DNA of 64,000 bases from Rhynochetos jubatus (Eukaryota; Chordata; Aves; Eurypygiformes; Rhynochetidae), in assembly GCA_027574665.1 (NCBI GenBank), contig CM050656.1, positions 9,623,501-9,687,500 on the forward strand, read 5' to 3'. The notes beneath the pieces were generated by a model that saw only the letters and a list, made by a program, of their open reading frames with translations, was not told where the DNA came from and ran no database searches. Positions within the stretch are counted from its first letter, which is position 1. Each line of letters opens with the position of its first letter. Both the position numbers and the translations under genes were made by a program. Positions 11,086 to 21,704 of the stretch are shown in pieces.

Positions 11086-13950
11086 CATGCATTTTTCTGG
11101 TTTACTTGGTTACCATGATTGGAATTAAAGTGCTTTGAATGCTTCAGGATTTTGTCTTTGGTCCTGAGGGAAAGTTCCTTAGGGGACTTCCCTTAGAAGG
11201 AGAAAGGCTTTTGTTTATACCTGTTTCTAAAATGGAGTGAGTTGGTGTAAGAGGTGGGTCTGAGTCTAGGTGGGCTGTGGACAGGCTGCACTCCTTTACC
11301 TTCTGTCTGACTGTGGAAACATGAAGCTGTTAATGCTTTGCACGTGGTTGTGTTTGTGCCTTTCCCAGCCCAACCTGTGGGTTGCTTCAGTTATATTTGT
11401 GTCCCAGTTGTGTTTGTGGTGGTTGTAGGAGGTGGTTGAAGTCCCTTTGAATTTGTAAGCCCAGGTAGTGAGAGCGGTGACAAACCTGGCTGTGGCATAG
11501 GCACCTGTGTGTGGCTCAAGGTGCTGGCCTGTGGTTTCAGATGTGTTGGGGTTGCTGTAGTCAGAGTCAGTCTTGATGGGTGACTTAAATACTTCGGTGG
11601 TGTGTCTGTACAGACTGGCTGGTTTGGGACCCTGCACAAGTGTGTGAGTTATGTGTGTAACTAAATGCCAATGTCTTACATCATTAAGTAAAAAGCCAAT
11701 GCGTCCCTCTGTGTGTTTTAATTCTCTTTGTGAACAAAGATGTCTATAGTACTTCAGTGAGTCTGTGGCAGTGTGTGCTACTGTCCTTTTTCTCTGCCTT
11801 TTCTGTTTTTTCCTGCTTTTCAATGGAATTCACATTTCTGTATGATAAAAGTATAAATAGTAACTGCTCAGCAGAATCCTGAGCACCATCTTAAGTGGCT
11901 CTTTGAGTTCGCTGGACATCAAGGCAGCCTGAGATTGTCGTGCCGAGAACCGATCCACCCCTCCTGCTCCCTCTTCTTAACAATTTCTCATTTTTGACAG
12001 AACTTTGCTTCTCATCCCACGGCTCTTGCTATGAACTTTGGCAACAACTCACCTTTCGCTACTTGTTTCGGTGGGAATTTTGATTAAAGACTGTGGGGTT
12101 TAGCAGAGATACACGCGTTTCGATGTATTTATTTTTTGAGTGTATCCAGACTGAATTTTCCCAAGCTTATTGATTTCAAGCTTGCCTGGTATTCCTGTCT
12201 GAGGAATTTTTCTTAACTGTTTTTACAGTAGGAAAATTTGTCGTGGTCGTTTGTAATTGAACTGGGGTTCATAAAGAACAGCTTGCCTAACCCATATGGG
12301 GCAAGGTTTATCAGAGATTATCGAGTATCATGGTTTGATGTAGTCTCCAGTTTTGAAGTTCCTTAACTAGTATATACTGGAGCTGGGAGGATAAACTGGG
12401 CATAGTTGCCTACTTGCCCTGCTCCATACACGCTTTTCCTGGGTATCAGTTACAGACCACAGCTTGAGACTGGATCCTGGACTTAGATGGGTCATGGATC
12501 CTATCCACTGCAGCTTTTTGTATGTGCTAGTAACAGAAATGAAATTAAGCAAGTGGATGCTAATTACTTGTTGCTTTCCATAGTAAACTGCACCTCAGCT
12601 GTGGGAGGTTTGAGCTTTCATTCCCTATCCCTGTTGGAGAACATCTACCTGGAACTCCTGGGCAGCATCGCTTGGGAAACCTGGCTCATAAAGAGCAAGT
12701 CTCATTTTGTCCTTTCTGTTTTTGATGATGTTGAAAACAGCCTTTGTTGCTGGGTTATTTTTTTTCTTCCCCAGCACTGACTGTAGCAGCACAGAACAGA
12801 CACATGCAGCAGGATTTATTGAAAACCAGGGCGCGGGAGATTCCGAGGAAAGCTTTTTCTCTTGGGTTCTTTGTTCCAGCATCCCTTTGGCCTTTCTCAC
12901 TAAAGCAGGCCATCCCTGCAGGCAATCCCTACTTTAAGTACAATTAATTCCTCCTCTCTTCTCTGGGGTGTTTTTTTTTCTTTGTGTAGTAAGTACTGAG
13001 AAAATTACTAATTTTTCAATGCCAAAACTTTTATGTGGTTGAAGTGCAAGCGAGTTCATTTTCTCTTATGACTGAAACGCAGTTTTTCTCCTGAAGGTTT
13101 TTCTTGGTGTTGTTTTGTTGGTTTTGGTGGTTGGTTTTTTTTTTTTTCACACACTGAATTAGAAGAGTGGCTTTTATTGATACATTTTGTATTCTGCATT
13201 CTTACACCTAGTTCTTGAATTATAAGGGTTTTTTCTGGGATGTGTTTGGGTCATGCATTCAAATTGCTTTCTAAAACCTTGAGGGTTTGGTTTTGCTTCT
13301 TATAAATTGAAGGGTGTTTTTGATGAAAGTTGAGGCTTTCACGTGTTCCCATGAATTCTGAAGTGCAAAGTATTAGGAATGCATCTTTGGTTAGCACAGG
13401 TATGATAGTCTGCAGGAGTGCATTTTCTCTAAGAACAGTGCAAAAGTTCATTTGAGATTCTACATATTTAAGACTAACATAATGGTGGGGAAATCCTTTG
13501 GAAAAAATATTCTGGATAATGTATTCCAACAGGTATTGCTCTTAAGTTAAGCATGATCTCTGCAGTGAACCATTTATCTTGAAGATATTGGAACTAATGA
13601 AAGAATAATTCAATTATATATGTATATTATTAATTGGTTTCCAAATTTCATAATCTCTCTCCTTTTTTTTGGGAAGGGAAGAATTGGATAAACCTGTGCT
13701 GGCAAATAAAATTAGGAAAATAAATATTTTCCTAAATAAGAAAATAAGCCTGTTATGACAAAAGTACCTTGGAAAAACTTCACCAAATACAATGTTGCAG
13801 AGCAGGGCTGCTATAAGGATTCCCAAGCCCTGCACGAAGATTCATTTGGACTCAGTGACATCCTGTAATTTGCAGGTGTAATTCAGTTGCCTGTGCAACT
13901 CTGCATATTTATGGTTATTAGTTATTTTATACATAGAATTTCTACATTCT

Positions 13951-14516
13951 TGTGCTGGTTTTAACTGGGATAGAGTTAATTTTTCTCACAGTAGCTAGTA
14001 TGAGGCCGTGTTATTGATGTTCTCAGCACAAATCTGAAACATGCTGATGTTTTTAGGTGTTGCCAAGCAATGTTAATATTAAGTGAAGGACTTGGTCAGT
14101 TTCTGATACTGCCCCTGTGTTCCCAGCTTCTTCTCTGCAAGAAGCTGGGAGTGGGACACAGCCTGGACAGCTGACTAAACTGACCAAAGGGACATTTCCT
14201 GCCAACAAATGTCATGCTTGGTACGTAAGCTGGAGGAGTTGCCTGGGGGGGGGCAGTTGCTGCTCAGGGACTGGCTGGGTGTTACTGACTGGTGGTGAGT
14301 GGTTGTAATTTCCACCACCCACCCCCCTGTGTTTTTTTTTCTTTCCATGACATATTATCATCAGTAGTACTAGTAATAGTATTTTCACGACATATTAGTA
14401 GTAAATTATTTTTTCATTTATTTTCCAATTATTAAACTGTTCTTATCTCAAGCCACAAGTTCTCTTACCTTGTGGCTCTGTGGTGCTTAGTTGCTGACTG
14501 GGGATAAACTGCAGCA
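13951..14516 (+). mobile_element. Solo LTR of an avian ERVL-type endogenous retrovirus
   Basis: It begins tgtgctggttttaactggga and ends gtggtgcttagttgctgact followed by ggggataaactgcagca, the TG...CA ends of a bird ERVL LTR family I recognise from memory (exact family name not assigned). The immediate flanks, attct on the left (13946-13950) and atttt on the right (14517-14521), agree at 4 of 5 bases and fit a decayed 5-bp target duplication. ATTAAA at 14431-14436 is in the expected place for the LTR polyadenylation signal. The TATA region near 14220 is degenerate. No internal retroviral sequence lies next to it, so it is a product of LTR-LTR recombination. It lies in the same orientation as the gene. 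Confidence 0.88.
14431..14436 (+). promoter_or_regulatory. ATTAAA polyadenylation signal inside the solo LTR
   Basis: ATTAAA sits at the expected place in the LTR, just before the ctgttcttatctca segment. Because the LTR is in the sense orientation of TRABD2B, it could in principle cause premature intronic polyadenylation. Nothing in the sequence shows that it is used. Confidence 0.45.
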
Positions 14517-16438
14517 ATTTTTCATCCTGCCTTGCTTTTAAATGAAGGCTCATCAAATTCTTTCTGCTGATTAGGTTTTTTTGGTAGAAAATTGGGCATT
14601 TGGGGAAAACTGAATTTTTCTGTTTGCTTCTGAAAAAGCAAGTCTGCTTCTAACAGACATCAGTCAAAATCACGAATGCTTGGCTGTCGTCGTTCTCCTC
14701 TGTAAGCTGGGGTTCCCAGTTAAACTGTGTTGCTATGTGCCATTTAGAGCTGAGCTGCAAAGACATCATGATGTATTGTAGGAGAGGTGGCTCAGTGTCT
14801 GGTCTGTAACAGAGTACAGAGGAGTGGTGAGGGGACTGACAATTGAATATCCATACAGTCTGAGACAAAACAGGTTTTACATCCACAAAGCGAAGCAAGG
14901 CGTTCTTATGCTGTTGAAAGATACTTTTTTTTTATTGTTGTTCCAGTCAGAAGTATTAAAACAAAAGCATTACACAATTCTAAATAGATTTCCTCAGTTT
15001 TCTGCCATTTTTAAAAATAAAAAGTAGACTTTCCAGTAGATTTCCCCCTTTGCTGCCTTCCACTGCATTACTCACAACTTAAATGCAGTGGAGCTGTTCA
15101 GACTTTTAATTTGTTCCTTTATAAAACATGTAGAAGTGAAAATAGCCATTTATTCTTTTTACTTTCATTTCTTTCTCTGCTCCAAGAAAAATACAGGCTC
15201 TGGTAAAACGGGACCGTGCTCTGTACACTTCATTCTTCTCCTGCCAGGGTTTACCGTATTCAGAATTAATGTGAAAATCTCACTATACCCATATTCACAG
15301 TAACTATACTCTAGTAATGAAACAGCATTTATTGTTTGTGCAGTTAAACGATACTTTTCAGGTAACAGACATGGCAATTTTTCCATTTGGATGAATAAAG
15401 GTAGCTAAATAGACTACTTGCAAGTAAAATATGGGGGTTTGCTTGGTTTTTGTGTTTTGAAAATCCATCCTGGATTGCTAGGAATAATTGATCCATAGTA
15501 AGTGAAGTACCTGATGTATACAGGTAATTTATAAAGGTCCATTTACAGTCAAGAGAGACACAGCCAGAGCATGCGGGCTGTTAAAAAGAGTTAATATTCT
15601 GGCAACCAAGAATATGCACGTGAAGTCAATGTTTAAGAAAAAAGTCAATCTGGTTTATTTCATTTTTATGGGCAAATAATTTTTGAGTAACACTTATGGT
15701 AACAGATGGATAAATTTATGTCTGCAGTTAATTTGAACAATAATTTCCTTAGGATGCTGTACTTGCTTGCATTTCTTCTTCTTTCTTTTTCTTTTATGAG
15801 AGCTATCAGTTTTGTAGCTGAGAGCTGCATTTACTGCCTCAGGAATTCGGATGCTGCTCCAGTTCATGATGTTTATTAGCAGCCAAATCAGTAGGCTTTA
15901 AGACAGTGGTTTGGGTTATTTAAAATAATAAATATATCATGGAGAATATTCTTTTAGTAGTCAGAGAGAGTTGAAATGCAAGTGCCATAAAATCTCCCAC
16001 AGCAAGATGGAAATCAAACTGTCTCAGGATCCCAGTCCTGCGGATGGGAGGGCAGCACGTGTGTGTCCCTGATCAGGTCCAGGCAGCCCCCTGCATCTGA
16101 GAGCTCAGAGAAGCCCCAGGCTGTTGTCCATGGCATGGTGGAAGTCAGGGTGGCTGGTGACCACAGCTCCTAATGAAGTTGGTGTGTTACCAGGGATTGA
16201 TGTGTGGCCTCTCTTGCTCAGCTGTAGGCTTAGGTGGCTGAGATTAGGCATCTACTTGTTGATGGATTACATTTAGATTTCTGGGAAACTCTGCAAGAAC
16301 AAGAAGATACAGCGTCTGTTGTACAGTCTGTGGGAACAGCAGAAGTAGATTCTGATCACTTCTATCCTCAGAACAGGTGAATTCCCTCCCTATCCTGCGG
16401 AGTTTTCTCAGCCATTGTCGGCCAGGCAGCATCATCAG

Positions 16439-16510
16439 TAATGGTTCTGATGGTCTTAGTTGGAAGGGACCTTTAAAAATCAACTAGTCTGACCTCCCAG
16501 CCAATAATGT
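16439..16510 (-). mobile_element. CR1 LINE fragment, reverse orientation, diverged
   Basis: The segment containing ttggaagggaccttt and ctagtctgacctccc matches the reverse complement of a CR1 3' end. It is more diverged than the copies at 3.9 and 8.6 kb and only about 70 bp long; edges are approximate. Confidence 0.7.
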
Positions 16511-17189
16511 TATGTATTGTTTCCAAAGTCTTTCTAAATGTTATCTGATGGTTCTTCACAGTGGGACTCAGAAGCAAGTTACGCTGTTTTCACTTGGGAA
16601 GGAGAGAATTGCGTGACTTTTCTATAGGATGGGGTTGGTGTGAGACCACAGCGAGACTATAAAATCTCCTTTTCCTAGTCCTCAGCTTCAGCTTTTTCCC
16701 TTTTGTCCTCTCTACAAAGGATTCCCAGAGGGAATTTCAGAACACATCATTTTAGATACTGGAGATACCAAAGATAGGAGCAGTCTCACCCTTCACCTTC
16801 TGGAGTGACAGACATCTCCAAGGTGACTCAGGTCTTACATAGTCTTGATTACCACTGAGATGTGCTTGTTTTTCCTCTATAAACTGAAGAGCACCTGGAT
16901 ACCACACCTAGATGATGAATATGCTTTATCCATTGCTAAGGGATTGACCACAACTGAGATAGGACATGATGGCTGTTGAATTTGTGGGGAGATAAAAGGG
17001 GAGGATTTTTTTTTTATTTTACTGGAAACCGTATTTCTACTTGGTAGATTGGGAAAGGAAAGGAAGTAATAGATACTATACACAACTTAAATGCAAGTAA
17101 TTAAAATCCAGAGAGCCTTTGTGAAAGCCATTAGCACCTGCCACCAGATCTGGCACTGGGGTTCACATATGTTACTTGAAAGTGTTTTT

Positions 17190-17680
17190 TCAAAAGGGAA
17201 ATTCCTTGAGGCTGCCATCCAACTGCACCCTAAGGACTCGGGATTTACAGATGTTAAATATGTAAATAGCGGGTTTGCACTCCCAGCTGATGCAATCTTG
17301 TGTGCAAATTGGGCACAAAGTTATACCCAGTGTTGTGCTGCCGAGAACCAATTCCACCTGGCATCGGAAGTCCGGTCCTCTGTCTTCCAGAACTGCGTAG
17401 CTCTTTCCCGTTTCCATTGTACTTCTTGGATCCTCTGTAGAACATAAAAGGGGCAGGGGGGGGGGGTGGGGGGGTGGGGGGTGGTGAGGAAACACTTGAA
17501 ACACTTGCAGGCTGGAATATAAAGAGACTTTGTCCCATGGGTCAGGCATCCTGGTCCAACACTGATTAGTGGTGCTACTGACATCACTAGCGCAGTTCAT
17601 CAACGGGTTGTCTCAGTGGAGCAAGAAGTTGGCGACCAGGAGATTGAACTTGGCGGGCCTACAAAAGAGAAGAAAAGGGT
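17190..17680 (+). other. CpG-richer segment: possible LTR/leader relic or cryptic exon
   Basis: This segment has about ten CpG dinucleotides in under 500 bp, well above its surroundings. It carries a TATA-like atataaag near 17518, a CA at 17622-17623, and tggcgacca at 17630-17638, which resembles a tRNA-Arg-type retroviral primer-binding site. A donor-like gtaaga follows at 17679. Alternatively, the frame 17523-17678 is open for 52 codons, includes VSVEQEVGDQEIELGG, and ends exactly at that donor. I do not recognise a protein family in it. A G-rich run lies inside at 17450-17481. Neither reading is proven. Confidence 0.3.
17450..17481 (+). repeat. Long G-rich run, potential G-quadruplex
   Basis: G runs of 4, 11, 7 and 6 are separated by CA, T and T. 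This is the most G-dense point in the window and is prone to length variation and sequencing error. Confidence 0.7.
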
Positions 17681-20044
17681 AAGAATTAACAGTTTGCAGA
17701 TGCTAGAATTCCCTCTGCTCATGTTTATTTGGGCATCCAGATGCTTATAGTGAGGTCGGCCTGTTTTGTGTATGAACTTTTTACTATTAGTTTTTAAGGC
17801 AAAGTATCACTTTGCTTTTAAAAATATACTTGCGTGCTAATTCTGACCAAAGCCATGTAATTGATTCATTTAAAAGTCTGCATTAAACAGGCAAGGCCTG
17901 AGTCTCTTTTCAGACACTCTGTTGTAAATCAGGAGATACTCCACTGGGGAAAAGCTTGTTCCAAGTGCAAATGCAGTCTGTAGCCTTTTAAAATAGAAAT
18001 AAATTTTAAAAAGTTCCCCTGATTTTTTTTTTATTTTTTAATGTACATTGATCTTGTATCATATAGAGGTTTGGAAGCCTCAGACTGTTTGCTTTTCACC
18101 TGAAACTTAAATCATCAAAGAGAGAGCGCTTGAGTTAGGCCAAAATAAACCTGCCTGCGCTACCCTATTGTTGAAAGGGAATTACCATTCTGAAGGCTCA
18201 GTCATGTGATTCTGATTTGAGGAAAAACTCCTGTTGTACAATAACAAGACATTAATTGTAGAAACATGGTAAAGCATGTGCAGCGTGAGAGGTATCTTGA
18301 GGCTGCTGTCTTGTGTACCAGCCAAGGAAGACGAGATGTAGCAAGTGAAAGGACACTCGTGTAATTGGGCTTGCACTTGTCACCTCCTGAACTGTTGCAG
18401 GAAACTGTACAAGCCTGGAATCCAATTGGTCTGGTGGCGAATTCATCGTGCTCAGCTAGCAGTACTTCCTGGCCACTTCTCACTGTTGCTTTCATCCTTG
18501 CTTCACTGAAGTCACGTACAGTCCCAAATCCAGGCCTTTATTTTTGCTAACTGCAGGTATTCAAGTAAATGTTAAAAGCAAATAAAATGGGCCTTGCGAA
18601 CCGCAGTGTATATGTTTACCCTCCCTGGTGTAATTCTTCCCATGATGAATGGGGAAAGTTGCCTGTGCGCAGTAGGATTTTGGTTTAAAGAAACGCATAC
18701 CTTAATGTCAGCCCCTCTGGGTCCCTGACATTTTCATATCGTATTTATTATTACGCCTGTGCCAAGTTCTACTGTATAAGTCTAATTCTGCCTGCCTGCT
18801 TTCAAAGAAAAGAAAGCTATATTGGCCCCTCCTGTCCTATAATATAGAGATTTTGGCTATGCCCTTGCTGTATTTCTCTTCAACATTTGAGATGTAAAAA
18901 TGTAGACATAATTCAAGAAATTTTCTCTTTTCAGAACTGCAAAGAATCATGAGAGATTTACACCCAGGCTTAAGCATTCTGCTAAACAGGAATGGGCTTA
19001 AACATGGGATGAAATACTCTTTCACCCCCACACACACGCAAGAACTCGCTGTGGATCCACAGGCCACCCTGCGAGCTCTCAGGAGACCAGGCAGAGGTCC
19101 CATATAACTCCAGATTTCATAAAAGGAGTGTTGAAATCAATATATGGATGCCAGATAATTCATCACTTTTCATCCCAAAACTGTCTCATCAGAAAATTTC
19201 CAACCAGCTCTAACAGTGCTATTGGAAAGATTTTAAAAGGGCAACATGGAGCACCCTACATCTGGCAATGTTCCTCTAACACTGAGGTTTCTGTGGGATG
19301 CTTGTGTGAAAAGGCAAACAGGATACAGGCTGCAAAGGATCCAAGGATCTCAGCTGGGATATATGTGTGTGATACCTGCAGTGGATAAGGTGTCTGCACA
19401 CGCAAGTGTACTTGCAGTCACCTGCTGTGTGGTGTTGTCCTGGGGCAGGAGGACATTTGACTGCTCTATTTGCTTAAATCCAGAGCCTGGGATGTCAGCA
19501 CAAATCTGTCTGTAGTGTTTCACGTTAACGCAAGCTGATGAGGATGACATGGGTTCGTGTTCCTTTCTGCTCCCCCTCCTGCCTGGGTACTTGCACCAGG
19601 GATGTCCTAGACCCCCATAGCTCTGTCCCCAGCAGTCAGAGCCTCAGGCTATTTAGAGCCGGAACTGGGAAGGAAATTTAGTAGTGCAAGGGATTGGTTT
19701 GTGCTGTCGGTGGTTTTGGGCTTCTACGGGTTCAAGCCACTTCTGAGCGGTTTTAGGGCCGAGATGCGGGTGGACACTCTATGTAGAACCAGTAATGATC
19801 TTCATGTACTGGAAAGGCAGGGCATGACTGCTGGCTGGAGATAGTTGTTTTGCAAAAGTAGATGTGAAACTGAAAGCTTTAAAAAGCCTGGCTGTGATTT
19901 ACGTGGATTTCTTGAGGATTTTTACTGGTATGGAAACTGGGACTGGAAATCTCATTAAAGTGGGCGTTCTTGTGAGAGTTCCAGGTTTTCTTGGTCATGG
20001 TTATGCCAGGAATACCATCAGAGCAAACTCACTGTAAAAGGATT

Positions 20045-20110
20045 TATGGATTTGGGATCAGATCCTATTCTCACTGAATTAATGGTAGTTCTGCAACTGA
20101 CATCAAGGTG
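20045..20110. repeat. Ancient amniote repeat trace
   Basis: gggatcagatcctattctca followed by ctgaattaatggtagttctg matches, with substitutions, the same old CR1-like repeat end (GGATCAGRCCCT...CTCCCATTGA type). The assignment is by eye. Confidence 0.4.
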
Positions 20111-21665
20111 ACTGGCGTGTGCACCTGGATGAGACAATTTGTCATTCCACTTCTTTAGGCTGCTGCTTTCACATTACTGGAAAACATCAATACCTTCTTT
20201 ATAAGCCTATTAAATCCCAGTTCCATTGTTATTTTCTCTGGTAGATCAGAAGAGAGGTGTCAAGGAAAAGAAAATGTGTGTGCAATATACCTCTGCCCAA
20301 AAAAATATTTAAATATCAGAAATGTAAAGTGAAGATAGAATTACTTAGAGAGGCAGAAGGGAAATAATTAGAGCTCCAACCAGCAAGAAGAGATGTCGTA
20401 AACTTTAGTTACTCACCTCTCATAGGCATTTAAAATGCAAACTCTGCCACTGTTCAGCCATTTTAGAGGCCTGTAGAAAGCAGCAGAGGCCTGTGGGACA
20501 AAATTGCTCTGGTGGCAACTGGGCTCAATCCCAAATCCAACAGCTAAGCTGCCATTTGAAATTGGAAAAGTTTGGGTTCATGCCTGAACCTCAGCTCCCT
20601 TTCTGCTCTGCAATGGACTGCAAGAAACCCTGAGTCTGGGCTTGACATACTGTAGTTGCTTTTCACTTCCCTCATCTGTTGAAAATGTTGCTGTTTCAAA
20701 TTGGGGTTTTTTTAAATATAAGTAAGAAAATTTGAAAATATGGGAATCCTTAGCAAAAATGAACAGTGGTGCACTGGTACTGGGGTGCTGCTTTTGACTG
20801 AAGCTCTAGAGCGGTGGCTGCTGGAAGCCCCCAGGTGACTGGCTTGGATGTAGGTAGCCCTAGAGGTCTAGTTCTTGGTAGGACAGTTTGCTAAAGAATT
20901 GTGAACTGAAACATGGCAAAATGTGATTTCAGAACTACCAGGCTTTACTCTTATCAACTTCCAGGCAAGCAGTGGGAGAGAGGAGTCAGATGAATAAGCA
21001 GAAAGCCAGATGGATCTGTCTTGGAACTTGTTTTTCAAGAGAGATTCAGTGAGACCTACCAAATACTTTGATTTTTATGAACTTTTACTCATCAACTGAA
21101 AATAATTCTGCCAGAGAACTTCCAAATACTTTTTTAATCTAGACAAACATTTTGCTGGAGTTCAAATTTGGATCTATCCCTGGTAGAAAAGCAAAATCTC
21201 CATTGTTTTGCTGGAATAATGTTGCAGGACTGAAGCCTATGTGACTTGTACCTAAAATAAATAACTTGAGTATTTTTAGTATTTTTCTGTACTTTATTAT
21301 GGGAAATACCTTAAATACTGAGGTTTGCAAATTTTTTAAAATTGTATTTATACGCTGAAGGTAACTGGAGAGAAAAATCAAATGGGTTAACTCAGTATGA
21401 AATTCAGCACCGGTTTTCAGTATTTATACAGAATTCACATTCACTCTGCATTTTTCCTTGAGGTGTTTGAGGTACAGTGAAACTGCTGTGAGGTTCTTAT
21501 CACTTAGCGATCTGGTCTGGTTCCAGTTGAAATTTTGCAGTACCTCTCACTGGGAGGATTGGTTTAAAAGGAACAGAAATCTGCCAAAGAAATAAAGACT
21601 TCATTATTGACATCAAGGCTATTTTTAATCTGGTTTCCTAAGGAAATGAGACTTAAGCAATCACG

Positions 21666-21704
21666 GTGTTTGTGAGTATGTGTGTGTGTATATAGGTGTG
21701 TGTG
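21666..21704 (+). repeat. TG-rich microsatellite, interrupted
   Basis: Alternating TG/TA steps (gtatgtgtgtgtgtatatag, then gtgtgtgtg) form a degenerate (TG)n tract. Confidence 0.65.
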
